DNA of 64,000 bases from Paenibacillus baekrokdamisoli (GTDB lineage: Bacteria > Bacillota > Bacilli > Paenibacillales > Paenibacillaceae), in the NCBI RefSeq assembly GCF_003945345.1, contig NZ_AP019308.1, forward strand, positions 2,418,001 to 2,482,000, written 5' to 3'. The stretch's first letter is position 1. Each line of letters starts with the position of its first letter. Shown one piece after another: positions 29,363 through 37,994 of the stretch. The notes below the pieces were generated by a model that worked only from the letters and a program-made list of their open reading frames with translations, had not been told where the DNA came from and did not search any database. A program made the translations under genes and the position numbers.

Positions 29363-30925
29363 ATGTACAGCAACCTTTGCAGTGGAAGTGTTTACGGTGT
29401 TGAAGGACGATTAATTACGGTTGAGGTGGATATTTCAAATGGGCTCCCACAGGTTAACGTCGTGGGCTTGCCTGATCCAGCAGTACGTGAATCCGTTGAG
29501 CGAGTACGAGCATCCGTGAAAAACTGCGGGTTTAAGTTTCCTTTGGAACGAATAACAGTCAACCTTGCGCCAGCAGATTTACGAAAGGAAGGTACAGCCT
29601 TCGACTTAGCCATTGCTGCGGGTATATTGACGGCAAGTGAACAGATGCGAACCGAATCATTCAAGGACATGTTAGTGCTCGGAGAACTTGCACTTAACGG
29701 TGATGTAAGACCTATTCCAGGTGTGCTCGCCATGGTAGAACAAGCTAAGCTAAACGGGATGAGTCGTGTACTTCTACCTCGCGCGAATGCAGCAGAAGCC
29801 GCTTGTATTGAAGGTATGGAGTTGTTCGCCGTATCCCATTTGCGAGAATTTAGCGAATTCAGCTCCATGAATGAACAGGATTGGTCAGCCTTACGATATA
29901 TTCCTGATTATCATCATTCTCAGCTGCAACCTGAAGCAGGTTCAGATAAACAGTTCCTTCAAGGCGACTATGGTGATGTGCTTGGTCAGCATCATGCCAA
30001 ACGTGCCCTTCTCATTGCTGCTGTTGGAAACCATAACGTTCTGCTTTGTGGCCCACCTGGAACGGGGAAAACGATGTTAGCTCGCAGACTTCCAGGCATC
30101 ATGCCACCTCTAGATGAACAGGAAGCCCTTCAGGTTACGAAAATCTATAGCTCAGCAGGCAAACTGTCAAGCGGTATTCCTTCTCTAATGAAAGAAAGAC
30201 CTTTTCGCTCACCGCATCATACGATATCTGCAGCTGGATTGATTGGAGGCGGATCTATCCCTCGTCCTGGTGAGGTAACCTTGGCGCACCGCGGTGTCTT
30301 ATTCCTTGATGAGCTTCCTGAATTCTCCCGAACTGCTCTTGAAGTGCTGCGTCAGCCTTTGGAAGACCGCGACGTAACAATCGCAAGGACGCGCGCTGTT
30401 TTTCGATTCCCAGCACACTTTTTACTTGCTGCCTCCATGAACCCTTGCCCATGTGGTTATTATGGCCATGAGACAGGTGATCAGCGCTGTCAATGCAGTC
30501 CAATACAGATTGCAAGGTATCGCGCAAAAATCTCCGGCCCTCTATTGGACCGGATTGATATGCATATAGAAATAGCTCGTCCGATTTCTACGGAAGGTTT
30601 AAATCCTGGCATGACTTCTTCGCGAATGCGCGAGCTGGTATTAAGTGCCACTGAGCGTCAATCTGCTCGAACTGGCAAAGGAGGACGTCCTCTCTCAGAG
30701 CTTGCAGGAGCCTCTCTTCGCCGAGCCGTATTTCTCACAACAGAAGCGGAACAAATGCTGAAGATGGCCTTTGATGTGCTTGGCGTAAGCTTACGTGCTC
30801 ATGACCGTATACTAAAGCTTTCGAGGACGATAGCCGATCTTGAGGACTGCGCTAGCGTAGACGGACAACATGTTGCCGAAGCGATTGGATATCGGAGCAT
30901 GGATCGAAAGCTTCAGGCTTTATAA
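29363..30925 (+). CDS. YifB/ComM-type Mg-chelatase-like AAA+ ATPase
   Basis: The 520-residue product belongs to the YifB/ComM family of ring helicase-like AAA+ proteins; ComM drives branch migration in natural transformation of Gram-negatives. It has the N-terminal Lon/ChlI-like domain (MYSNLCSGSVYGVEGRLITV, VNVVGLPDPAVRESVERVRA), Walker A GPPGTGKTMLARRLPG (about 230-245), Walker B LFLDELPEF, the Cys cluster CPCGYYGHETGDQRCQC, and the C-terminal Mg_chelatase_C domain. The neighbouring yraN gene is a frequent partner. The start follows an unusual terminator-like leader. Confidence 0.93.
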   Translation: MYSNLCSGSVYGVEGRLITVEVDISNGLPQVNVVGLPDPAVRESVERVRASVKNCGFKFPLERITVNLAPADLRKEGTAFDLAIAAGILTASEQMRTESFKDMLVLGELALNGDVRPIPGVLAMVEQAKLNGMSRVLLPRANAAEAACIEGMELFAVSHLREFSEFSSMNEQDWSALRYIPDYHHSQLQPEAGSDKQFLQGDYGDVLGQHHAKRALLIAAVGNHNVLLCGPPGTGKTMLARRLPGIMPPLDEQEALQVTKIYSSAGKLSSGIPSLMKERPFRSPHHTISAAGLIGGGSIPRPGEVTLAHRGVLFLDELPEFSRTALEVLRQPLEDRDVTIARTRAVFRFPAHFLLAASMNPCPCGYYGHETGDQRCQCSPIQIARYRAKISGPLLDRIDMHIEIARPISTEGLNPGMTSSRMRELVLSATERQSARTGKGGRPLSELAGASLRRAVFLTTEAEQMLKMAFDVLGVSLRAHDRILKLSRTIADLEDCASVDGQHVAEAIGYRSMDRKLQAL

Positions 30926-30987
30926 CCCTTTGGACTATTGGATAGTATCGAGTCACTTCGGAAAAAGAACTTGTAAATTAAAGACCA

Positions 30988-31026
30988 AGCCCCCAGACGA
31001 TCTAGATCATAGATCATCTGAGGGCT
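30988..31026. terminator. Bidirectional hairpin between convergent yifB-type and yraN genes
   Basis: A 17-bp stem with two mismatches (AGCCC-C-CAGA-C-GATCTA against TAGATCATCTGAGGGCT) closes a 5-base loop between two convergent genes. Flanking T-runs are poor on both strands, so termination may be weak. Confidence 0.5.
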
Positions 31027-31053
31027 ATTTGTATCTGTCAGCTTTATGCGAAT

Positions 31054-31449
31054 TTAAAAGGCCGCTTCAATGTGGCTTATACTTTCTACTTGTTCTGTAC
31101 CTCGATTAATAGTTACCGCAATAACGTCGAATCGGACAGGTAAACTCTGTAATCGGTTAGCTTGTAAATATACCTCGGCTGTCGCCCTAACTTGGCGCTG
31201 TTTTCGTGAATCAACCGATTCTGCAGCCGTTCCGAATCGGCCTCCTGATGTGCGAGTTCTAACTTCAATTATAATAATCGCAGAGCTATCTTGAGCAATA
31301 ATATCGAGTTCACCAGAACGACAGCGCCAATTACGATGGAGAATAACGTAGTTTTTTGCTAATATATACTCTGCCGCTGCAGCTTCACCTTGTAAACCAG
31401 ATTGACGTCTCTTATCCGTTTTGTCAGAAGGCTCGCTGGATTTAGTCAA
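31054..31449 (-). CDS. yraN: YraN/UPF0102 family endonuclease-like protein
   Basis: UPF0102 proteins have a restriction-endonuclease-like fold and unknown physiological role. The 131-residue product has GLQGEAAAAEYILAKNYVILHRNWRCRSGELDIIAQD and the catalytic-type strand IIIIEVRTRTSGGRFG (about 80-95). Many homologues have a lysine in the EVK motif; here it is EVRTR. It overlaps the FlhB-C-like gene by 4 bp. The call is clear from family motifs, function remains open. Confidence 0.9.
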   Translation of the reverse strand: MTKSSEPSDKTDKRRQSGLQGEAAAAEYILAKNYVILHRNWRCRSGELDIIAQDSSAIIIIEVRTRTSGGRFGTAAESVDSRKQRQVRATAEVYLQANRLQSLPVRFDVIAVTINRGTEQVESISHIEAAF

Positions 31450-31769
31450 AGTTCAAAGCCTCCCGCCTTTTTATCTGAACGATAGACGAACGATAAAATC
31501 TCTGCAACTAAAGCATAAAGCTCTGGTGGAACCTCCTGATCCAGATCCAGCTTAGAGAGAACCTCGACTAACGAGGAATCCTGTTGGATCGGAACCCCAT
31601 TCTCTGCAGCTTTATCCAGAATAGCTTCTGCCATTTTGCCACGACCCTTTGCTACGACCACTGGAGCGCTGCTCTCCCCAGGCTCATACTTTAAGGCAAC
31701 TGCTTTTTTAGTGGTCTGCAATGAAGAGTTTTTATCGTTTTTTGAGTTTTCTTTCTTTGAAGCATTCAT
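31446..31769 (-). CDS. Stand-alone FlhB C-terminal-like protein (YlqH/FlhX type)
   Basis: The 107-residue protein aligns with only the post-cleavage cytoplasmic part of FlhB: AVALKYEPGESSAPVVVAKGRGKMAEAI and VPPELYALVAEILSFVYR match FlhB AIALQYDGTKMEAPTVIAKG and VPADLFQAVAEVLAYVYK in this same window. It lacks the membrane domain and the NPTH cleavage motif. Its start overlaps the stop of the FliK-like gene by 4 bp. B. subtilis has the same pair (ylqG-ylqH) in the same place. A role in flagellar export is inference from homology. Confidence 0.9.
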   Translation of the reverse strand: MNASKKENSKNDKNSSLQTTKKAVALKYEPGESSAPVVVAKGRGKMAEAILDKAAENGVPIQQDSSLVEVLSKLDLDQEVPPELYALVAEILSFVYRSDKKAGGFEL

Positions 31770-33979
31770 GCGCGAAAGTCCACCCCTTTATAAGGCTTTG
31801 AAGACCATTCCGCTGTAGATGGTATATTCACACCGCTCTTCTTCTCCACTCCATCCGTCCGCTCTGTTGAACGATCAGACAGTGGTGTAGAACGCAAAGT
31901 AAGCAGCTGATAGCCAGCCTTCTGCAGCGCCTGTGTCATTTCTGTACGTTGTGACTCGATCAGATTCGAAATGGCCGGATGGTCATTCCACAAATTAAGA
32001 CTGACGATCTTATCAACAACATGAACATCTACAAGGGTATCACCTAGTGTATTCATCCGTAAATCGAATAGCAGCCGACAATTATCAGCATCAAGCTCGC
32101 CTTTTCGCCCACGACGTGTTTGTATATGAACGGATGCGGTTTGACCGCCATCTGGTCCCTGCATCGGTATAAACATCGTTACATGTGTAAACGGTGATGC
32201 CGTTCTCTCTGGCGTTAAAAGCAGCTGTTGGCCCGTAATATGCTGGACAAGCTGCTGTGCCGTGTCTTTGAGCGACTGCGGGACATCATCTCCCGCCGCT
32301 AAAGTCATCAAGGCGCTCTTGAAGGTATCCGCAGCAGCCTTCACATGATCGGCTTGGACAGCAGGCAGAGACATTCCTGCCTGCTGCATTAAAAGGGCAC
32401 GTTCCGAGACGGAACTCGGAATCGCACGCCCTGTATGGGATGCGGCTTGGGCCTGCTCCGCTGTGCGAGCCGCTTGCTTGTTGTCGGATGGCTGCGTGTT
32501 CAAGCCATCCTCGGACTGTGTGGGTGAGCCGCCTGCTTGCTGCGGATCACCAGCAGTTGATAGGGCGAGGAGGCGTTCGTGATCGACGCCGAGCCATTTG
32601 ATGAGCTGGCCGACCCAGCCGGATGTACCGCCTGGCGGTACATGGGCTGCGGCGGTTGTGTTGTTGGCCGCTGCGCCTTGCGCGGCCTGTTGCGGCGCGT
32701 TAGCCGCGCTCGCCCCGGCGGCGCCAGCGCGCTGCGCCGCTGGTGGCGCCGGGGCCTCGGCCGCGCTAGCCGCCGGCGCGGCCATTGCTGCGTGCGCCTC
32801 GCCCTGCAGTGCGCCGCCTAGCTTCACCATGCTAGGCGAAGCCTCCAGCGCCGGCGCACGCATAAGCTCTGCGCCTTCGGCCAAAAGCGCTTGCAGCTTC
32901 ACTGCAGCAGCCGCAGCTCCGCTAAGCTGCGACGACAGCTGCTGTGCGCCCTTGCTATCGATCACACCACTGCTCACTGCACCACTACCAGCATTGCTGT
33001 TCGCCGTATTACCACTCTCTACACCACCACTTGCTGTACTACCACTTCCTGCACTACCGCTTGCTGCACTACCACTTGCTACACTACTATTTGCTACACT
33101 ACTATTTAATGCACTACCATTCACTGCACCACCACTTACCGCACTACCGCTCCCTGCACCACCACTTACCGCACTACCATTCCCTGCACCACCACTTGCC
33201 GCACTACCGCTCCCTGTACCACCGCTTGCCGCACTACCGCTCCCTGCACTACCGCTTCCTGCACCACCATTTCCTGCACTACCGCTCCCTAAGCTTCCAT
33301 TCGCCGCACTACCGCTCCCTGCACCACCTTGCGCTCCGCTGCTTTTCGCCGCAGCACCACTAGCGGCATCATCGTCGCCTGAAGCGCCCAGCCAAGCGGC
33401 AATACCCCGCTCCAGCGCTTCTAACAGCACATGAGCCGGCGCGCCTGATAGAGAATGCTGCAAAGCGCCTATCGTCGCTCCAGTCATTGGCAGACCGCGC
33501 TTAAAAGCAAGCGCAGCAGCCTGCATCCAAGTCTGCATGTCGCCGCCTATAGGCATCGCAGCAGCCGCTTGTTGAAACTGCTGCGCGACTTCGCGGGTTA
33601 ATACGCCACCGTCACGACGAATATCACGAACCAAATCCGTGGCCCATTTCTGATCTGGCAAAGCCAGCGCCTTTGTCCATTCCTTCACACTATCCTCATT
33701 AATCGCTGCCGCCTGCTGGTCAACCATTTTAAGCACAAGCGTACCATTCGCCGACTCCGGCTGTACCTGAAGCAATGTGGCCTGTCCAGGCTGAAGAGGT
33801 GTCTCAAGCTTTGCTTGCACCTGGGTCCCGTTGATTTGAACAACTGCTTCTTGGTTGTCCGAAACCTGCATAACGACACCGCGCACGACCTGACCAACCT
33901 TTAGCTCAAGCGCCTTACTATCACCCGCTTGAGCGTCGCCAAGCAGTCCCCTCATTACCTGTCCAATATTTATACTCAT
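31766..33979 (-). CDS. FliK-like protein with long pentapeptide-repeat insert (YlqG type)
   Basis: This 737-residue protein is the counterpart of B. subtilis YlqG. I chose the ATG at 33979 (MSINIGQVMRGLLGD); an in-frame ATG at 33994 lies directly on the GGAAAGG. Residues about 25-95 form a conserved domain (LKVGQVVRGVVMQVSDNQEAVVQING). A Gly/Ser/Ala/Asn pentapeptide repeat of about 24 units follows (about 218-338), then Ala-rich sequence. The C-terminal domain resembles FliK/Flg_hook (FDLRMNTLGDTLVDVHVVDKIV, then QRTEMTQALQKAGYQL). Coupled to the FlhB-C-like gene. Function is unproven. Confidence 0.85.
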   Translation of the reverse strand: MSINIGQVMRGLLGDAQAGDSKALELKVGQVVRGVVMQVSDNQEAVVQINGTQVQAKLETPLQPGQATLLQVQPESANGTLVLKMVDQQAAAINEDSVKEWTKALALPDQKWATDLVRDIRRDGGVLTREVAQQFQQAAAAMPIGGDMQTWMQAAALAFKRGLPMTGATIGALQHSLSGAPAHVLLEALERGIAAWLGASGDDDAASGAAAKSSGAQGGAGSGSAANGSLGSGSAGNGGAGSGSAGSGSAASGGTGSGSAASGGAGNGSAVSGGAGSGSAVSGGAVNGSALNSSVANSSVASGSAASGSAGSGSTASGGVESGNTANSNAGSGAVSSGVIDSKGAQQLSSQLSGAAAAAVKLQALLAEGAELMRAPALEASPSMVKLGGALQGEAHAAMAAPAASAAEAPAPPAAQRAGAAGASAANAPQQAAQGAAANNTTAAAHVPPGGTSGWVGQLIKWLGVDHERLLALSTAGDPQQAGGSPTQSEDGLNTQPSDNKQAARTAEQAQAASHTGRAIPSSVSERALLMQQAGMSLPAVQADHVKAAADTFKSALMTLAAGDDVPQSLKDTAQQLVQHITGQQLLLTPERTASPFTHVTMFIPMQGPDGGQTASVHIQTRRGRKGELDADNCRLLFDLRMNTLGDTLVDVHVVDKIVSLNLWNDHPAISNLIESQRTEMTQALQKAGYQLLTLRSTPLSDRSTERTDGVEKKSGVNIPSTAEWSSKPYKGVDFRA
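32968..33328 (-). repeat. 15-bp coding tandem repeat (pentapeptide GSAxS-type)
   Basis: About 24 units of 15 bp encode degenerate pentapeptides such as GSAAS, GGAGN, GSAVS and SSVAN, without frame breaks. Neighbouring units alternate (GGAGx then GSAxS), giving a 30-bp higher-order period. Such arrays can change length by slippage or recombination while keeping the reading frame. Confidence 0.85.
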
Positions 33980-34122
33980 AAAATGCAGCCACATCCTTTC
34001 CAGTCATTTATTTATGTTGTAAATCCAACTTCATATCGAAGCGAACATTTCATTATCCAATAAAATAGTTATCGGCTTTACGACGAGGGACTATTAACCC
34101 TACCCCATCCTAGACGTATAAG

Positions 34123-34184
34123 AAAAAAATCACCTAGTCAAGGAAAGCGAACCAATCATTACGCGTCCCTTTAAGTGATTTTTT
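34123..34184 (-). terminator. Intrinsic terminator of rnhB
   Basis: AAATCACTT-AAAGGG on the minus strand pairs across a long loop with CCTT...GTGATTT and is followed by TTTTTT. It spans the rnhB stop. The stem has internal loops, so confidence is moderate. Confidence 0.55.
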
Positions 34185-34794
34185 AAAATAAAACCTGCTG
34201 TTCAACAAAAAGCTTACCTAGAAAGGATTGTCGATGCATGGGGCAAGGCCCAATCTCCAACAGCTTTTCTCGATGCAGCTTTGTGGCATAGCCTTTATGT
34301 ATCGCAATTCCATATCCCGGATAAAGAGCATCCCATTCGCCAACACACAGCCGATCACGTGTAACCTTGGCAATAATGGACGCAGCTGCAATCGACTGAC
34401 TCCTCGCATCACCCTTGATAATGGCCAACTGCGGCAACTCGATATCTACTTTCTCCGCATCAATGAGCAGATAATCTGGCTGTACGTAAAGTGTCTCTAT
34501 GGAATGCTTCATAGCAAGCCGTGAAGCTTGTTTAATATTAATCGAATCCACGATCTTGGCGTCAACTCTGGATACCGACCAAGCAATCGCTTCGGCAACA
34601 ATAATCTCGTACAGCTCCTCCCTACGCTTCTCAGAGAGCTTCTTCGAGTCGTTGACCCCTTCCAAGACAAGTCCTTCTGGCAAAATAACAGCAGCAGCCA
34701 CCACGTCACCGAACAAGCAGCCGCGACCGACTTCGTCGATGCCGGCTATACTTCGATAGCCTTGCTCCCATACCGATTTCTCAAATTCAAGCAA
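34183..34794 (-). CDS. rnhB: Ribonuclease HII (RnhB)
   Basis: RNase HII removes ribonucleotides from DNA and cleaves RNA in hybrids. I favour the TTG at 34794 (MLEFEKSVWEQGYRSIAGIDEVGRG, 203 residues), which has GGGAGATGGGGA upstream; a GTG at 34866 would add 24 residues but has no visible ribosome binding site. The catalytic acidic residues lie in GIDEVGRG (D20, E21) and YLLIDAEKVD. SQSIAAASIIAKVTRDR is also diagnostic. Close to rbgA, as in B. subtilis. Confidence 0.92.
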   Translation of the reverse strand: MLEFEKSVWEQGYRSIAGIDEVGRGCLFGDVVAAAVILPEGLVLEGVNDSKKLSEKRREELYEIIVAEAIAWSVSRVDAKIVDSINIKQASRLAMKHSIETLYVQPDYLLIDAEKVDIELPQLAIIKGDARSQSIAAASIIAKVTRDRLCVGEWDALYPGYGIAIHKGYATKLHREKLLEIGPCPMHRQSFLGKLFVEQQVLF

Positions 34795-34940
34795 TTGTTT
34801 TCCCCATCTCCCAAATCCGTCAACCAGGCAAGAGAGGAGCTCCCAGACTACACACTCTCGACTCACTGCGAACGTACTGTTTCGACAATATTCATTTGAC
34901 TTATCTGTCTTTCGTCATTATTCATCAATAAAATTGTATC

Positions 34941-34973
34941 AAAAAACGGCTCCCTTAGGAACAAGGAAGCCGT
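34941..34973 (-). terminator. Intrinsic terminator after rbgA
   Basis: An ACGGCTTCCTT / AAGGGAGCCGT stem (one G-U type mismatch) is followed on the minus strand by TTTTTT. It lies 105 bp past the rbgA stop. A second inverted repeat (34983-35026) precedes it. Confidence 0.8.
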
Positions 34974-34982
34974 CATTTTTCA

Positions 34983-35026
34983 AAATATCAGAAAGCATAA
35001 AATTTTCCTAGCCTTTTCTGATATTT
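34983..35026 (-). other. AT-rich inverted repeat between rbgA and rnhB
   Basis: AAATATCAGAAA and TTTCTGATATTT are perfect complements separated by about 18 bp. It lies immediately before the rbgA terminator in transcription order, so the spacer carries two hairpins in tandem. Confidence 0.5.
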
Positions 35027-35077
35027 TTGTGGAAGAAACTTGTGTCGCTGCCAGTGGACGGCGTCAGTCGCTTCTTC

Positions 35078-35950
35078 TTATACAATATCATCCGGCGTTT
35101 CCAATGAAATGCGCCCGAGGTTTCCTGCACGCAGCTCTCGCAATATAATGCCCGATGCCTTTTCCAAATCGACACGGCCACCGCTCATCAGACAGCCCCG
35201 TTTGCGACCTATATCTTCCATAACTCGGATAATTTCATCCCCATCATCCAAATCCTTAGGCGGCTCCGTAACGCCAAAGCGTTCGGAAATCGCATCCCAA
35301 TACCGTTTGGCAAGCGCTTTGACTGCGAAGAATGCAACATCCTCCACATTCAAAATTTGCTCCTTAATCGCACCAGTCATCGCAAGTCGGAACCCAACGA
35401 GCTGATCCTCAAACTTAGGCCATAATATACCCGGTGTATCAAGTAGTTCCATCTCTGTACCCACTTTGATCCACTGCTGACCTTTCGTCACTCCTGGTCG
35501 ATCTCCGGTAGCTGCAATATGCTTACCAGCCAAACGATTAATAAGTGTTGACTTCCCTACATTCGGGATTCCTACAATAAGACCCCGCATCGCGCGTGGT
35601 TTAATGCCCTTATTGATCTGTCTAGAAATCTTCTCGTGAAGCAGTTCCTTCACCTTAACGGAAATTTCATTCACTCTGGTACCGGTTGAAGAATCAATGG
35701 GAAGGCTTGTATGTCCCTGCTCGGCAAAATAGGTCATCCATCTTTCCGTTGTCCGCTGATCGGCCAAGTCTGTTTTGTTAAGTAAGATGAGGCGCGGCTT
35801 GCCGCCAAGAATTTCTTCAATCATCGGATTCCGGCTTGAAATCGGGATTCGTGCGTCAAGGAGCTCAATTGCAATATCGATCAGCTTGAGCTTGTCTTGA
35901 ATTTGGCGCCGCGCCCGCGTCATATGACCGGGAAACCATTGAATTGTCAT
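35078..35950 (-). CDS. rbgA: RbgA (YlqF), ribosome biogenesis GTPase
   Basis: RbgA is a circularly permuted GTPase needed for late assembly of the 50S subunit. The 290-residue product has G motifs in permuted order: NKTD (G4, 58-61) first, then [16 protein letters not shown] (G1, about 124-139), the T of GVTKGQQW (G2) and DTPG (G3). The N-terminal [15 protein letters not shown] is also typical. It lies 10 bp after lepB. Length is normal. Confidence 0.96.
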   Translation of the reverse strand: MTIQWFPGHMTRARRQIQDKLKLIDIAIELLDARIPISSRNPMIEEILGGKPRLILLNKTDLADQRTTERWMTYFAEQGHTSLPIDSSTGTRVNEISVKVKELLHEKISRQINKGIKPRAMRGLIVGIPNVGKSTLINRLAGKHIAATGDRPGVTKGQQWIKVGTEMELLDTPGILWPKFEDQLVGFRLAMTGAIKEQILNVEDVAFFAVKALAKRYWDAISERFGVTEPPKDLDDGDEIIRVMEDIGRKRGCLMSGGRVDLEKASGIILRELRAGNLGRISLETPDDIV

Positions 35951-35960
35951 GCTGTCACCT

Positions 35961-36659
35961 CTATCCGTGTTTCACAAACTCAATCTTGCTGACTGGCCAG
36001 AAAATAATGTCTGCCCGACCGACAATTCGGCTCATGGGTACAAAGCCGATCATCCGGCTGTCTTTACTATCTCGTCTATTATCACCAAACGCCAATATCG
36101 AACCTGCTGGAACGATATCTGTTTTGAAATTCTCATTTGGAAAGTCTTTATCAGGACCATTATTATTAAAAATCTGACCATTCGCTTTTGCTTCTGCGAT
36201 AGATTGCTTTAAGTACGGCTCATCAACCTTTTTGCCATTTATATAAAGGTTATCACCTTCATATTTCACTTTATCGCCAGGAACACCAATAACACGCTTA
36301 ATGAAATCACGACCCTCTTCCGGCACGTGGAACACAACAACTTCCCCACGCTTCGGCTGACGGATGTCATAAATGATCTTATTCACAATTAAACGCTCAC
36401 CCGTGTAAAATGTAGGCTGCATGGAAGGGCCATCAACAATAAATGGAGCAAATAGAAAATATCGAATCACTAGTACGAGAAGCGCGGCAATGGCTAGCGC
36501 CTTCACCCATTCGAAAACTTCCTTTTGGGTTTTACCACTTTTATTGTTAGTCGGAGAAGCTTGCTCAGCACCTGCACTACCCGATGCTTGTACATTTTCT
36601 GCTTGGGTTGATTCCATATTTCCTTGATCGTTTACATCCGTGCGATGCTGTTGATCCAT
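35961..36659 (-). CDS. lepB: Type I signal peptidase (LepB/SipT)
   Basis: Type I signal peptidase cleaves secretory signal peptides at the membrane. From the ATG at 36659 (GAGGGTGG 6 bp upstream; GTG at 36668 less likely) it has 232 residues. A Ser/Gln/Asn-rich cytoplasmic head (1-45) precedes one membrane helix (about 51-73). The catalytic Ser79 is in GPSMQPTF and Lys121 in [11 protein letters not shown]. The [11 protein letters not shown] box is near 195. Located between rplS and rbgA. The long N-terminal extension is common in Paenibacillus-type enzymes. Confidence 0.94.
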   Translation of the reverse strand: MDQQHRTDVNDQGNMESTQAENVQASGSAGAEQASPTNNKSGKTQKEVFEWVKALAIAALLVLVIRYFLFAPFIVDGPSMQPTFYTGERLIVNKIIYDIRQPKRGEVVVFHVPEEGRDFIKRVIGVPGDKVKYEGDNLYINGKKVDEPYLKQSIAEAKANGQIFNNNGPDKDFPNENFKTDIVPAGSILAFGDNRRDSKDSRMIGFVPMSRIVGRADIIFWPVSKIEFVKHG

Positions 36660-36707
36660 TAATTCCACCCTCTTCTATGACAAAATCAGGTTATATAGAA
36701 ATAACGA

Positions 36708-36735
36708 AAGGGGACTTGTTTGCGCAAGCCCCCCT
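36708..36735 (-). terminator. Probable terminator of rplS
   Basis: AAGGGG-CTTG pairs with CAAG-CCCCTT around a 6-base loop, with a single-base bulge or mismatch. Minus-strand sequence after it is TTTCGTTATTTC, only moderately U-rich. It lies between rplS and lepB. Confidence 0.5.
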
Positions 36736-36747
36736 TCATGACATTGA

Positions 36748-37089
36748 TTAACGAATTTCTTTGATTCTTGCAGCTTTACCGCGAAGATTACGAAGATAGT
36801 ACAGTTTCGCGCGGCGAACTTTACCACGGCGAGCTACTTCGATCTTCTCGATTTTTGGAGAATTGACAGGGAAAGTTCTTTCCACGCCAACACCATACGA
36901 AATTTTACGCACTGTAAAAGTTTCGCTGATACCGCCACCTTGACGTTTAATAACAACGCCTTCGAAAAGCTGAATCCGCTCACGAGTTCCCTCGATTACT
37001 TTTACGTGTACCTTAAGCGTATCGCCTGCGCGAAATCTTGGAAGGTCAGTACGAAGTTGTTCGTTCGAAATGATTTGTAAAAGATTCAT
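36748..37089 (-). CDS. rplS: Ribosomal protein L19 (RplS)
   Basis: L19 sits at the 30S-50S interface of the ribosome. The 113-residue product starts at the ATG at 37089 ([27 protein letters not shown] upstream) and contains [23 protein letters not shown] and [25 protein letters not shown]. An in-frame extension upstream to 37155 overlaps leader sequence and is not family-like. It has its own promoter and a structured leader of about 100 nt. Confidence 0.97.
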   Translation of the reverse strand: MNLLQIISNEQLRTDLPRFRAGDTLKVHVKVIEGTRERIQLFEGVVIKRQGGGISETFTVRKISYGVGVERTFPVNSPKIEKIEVARRGKVRRAKLYYLRNLRGKAARIKEIR

Positions 37090-37193
37090 TGTAGTTTCAC
37101 TCCTTCCACCATAGGCGTTCTTATAGCTACTCGGCTCCAAAATGAGCCGGCTCATCGCTTAATAGCGGACCGCCCGACTTTACAAAAGCAACA
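37090..37193 (-). promoter_or_regulatory. Structured leader of rplS, candidate L19 autoregulatory leader
   Basis: Between the predicted start of transcription (about 37193) and the rplS ribosome binding site the RNA can form either ATGAGCCGGCTCAT (a palindrome) or CGGCTC-ATTTTG-GAGCCG. These share sequence at 37131-37155, so they exclude each other. An L19 leader motif upstream of rplS is known in Bacillus; membership here is inferred from position and structure. Confidence 0.45.
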
Positions 37194-37199
37194 CCAGCA

Positions 37200-37228
37200 A
37201 TACTACCATAACTGAGCCCACAATTCAA
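37200..37228 (-). promoter_or_regulatory. Sigma-A promoter for rplS
   Basis: On the minus strand TTGAAT (37223-37228) and TAGTAT (37200-37205) are separated by exactly 17 bp, between the trmD stop and rplS. Each box matches four of six or better. Confidence 0.55.
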
Positions 37229-37237
37229 CTATTTATT

Positions 37238-37990
37238 CTAACGGTCTCGAAGTTCCGGCTGTGCATCTAATAACTTATCTAGCCAGACACGTTCTTTCTT
37301 CGTCAATTCAATCTGCTCAAGCAGCTCAGGACGACGTTGAAGCGTCCGTAGAAGCGATTGCTCACGGCGCCAAGCCTCCACATTCTTATGATGACCAGAT
37401 AGAAGCACGTCAGGGACGTCCCATCCGCGAAAGGAAGCGGGACGTGTATAGTGCGGATGCTCTAACAGACCTGTGCTGAACGAATCCGTCACAGCAGAAT
37501 TCTCGTTGCCAAGAACACCAGGGAGTAAACGCACCACACTATCGATTACAACCATCGCTGGAAGCTCTCCACCAGTAAGCACGTAATCCCCAATAGAGAG
37601 CTCGTCCGTAACCAGATGCTCCCTTATACGCTCATCATAGCCTTCATAGTGCCCACAGACAAATACAAGATGCTCGTGAGCGGCCAGCTCTTCTGCTTTG
37701 CGCTGTGAATAGGTCTCACCTTGTGGACACATCAGAATAACACGAGGCCGCTGCCCGCCCTCAGGCATGAGATCCTCCACCGCAGCAAATAAGGGTTCAG
37801 GCTTCAAAACCATCCCCCCGCCCCCGCCGTAAGGATAGTCGTCAACGGTGTTATGCTTATTGTTTGCGTAATCACGGAAGTTGACAGCATTTAAGCTTAC
37901 AATTCCCTTATCTCTGGCTTTGCCCAGAATACTGGCTCCGAATACACCATCGAACATGGCTGGAAATAACGTTAATACATCAATTCGCAT
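37238..37990 (-). CDS. trmD: TrmD, tRNA (guanine-37-N1) methyltransferase
   Basis: TrmD methylates G37 next to the anticodon, preventing frameshifting. The 250-residue product starts [21 protein letters not shown] and contains [17 protein letters not shown] (about 51-67), the SPOUT knot with [28 protein letters not shown] (about 136-163), and [19 protein letters not shown]. It lies 4 bp after rimM. The conserved aspartate of the DxV/ENSAV region is present. Confidence 0.97.
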   Translation of the reverse strand: MRIDVLTLFPAMFDGVFGASILGKARDKGIVSLNAVNFRDYANNKHNTVDDYPYGGGGGMVLKPEPLFAAVEDLMPEGGQRPRVILMCPQGETYSQRKAEELAAHEHLVFVCGHYEGYDERIREHLVTDELSIGDYVLTGGELPAMVVIDSVVRLLPGVLGNENSAVTDSFSTGLLEHPHYTRPASFRGWDVPDVLLSGHHKNVEAWRREQSLLRTLQRRPELLEQIELTKKERVWLDKLLDAQPELRDR

Positions 37991-37994
37991 AAAT

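Noticed and set aside
29281..29365. Known riboswitch upstream of the YifB-type gene
   Set aside because: I could not match the leader to any riboswitch class I know; it is reported only as an attenuator-like leader.
32598..33434. Long plus-strand open frames opposite the FliK-like gene, rich in Ala, Pro and Leu
   Set aside because: They arise from the 15-bp repeat, which keeps several frames open. No ribosome binding site or family similarity, and the minus-strand frame has conserved flanking domains.
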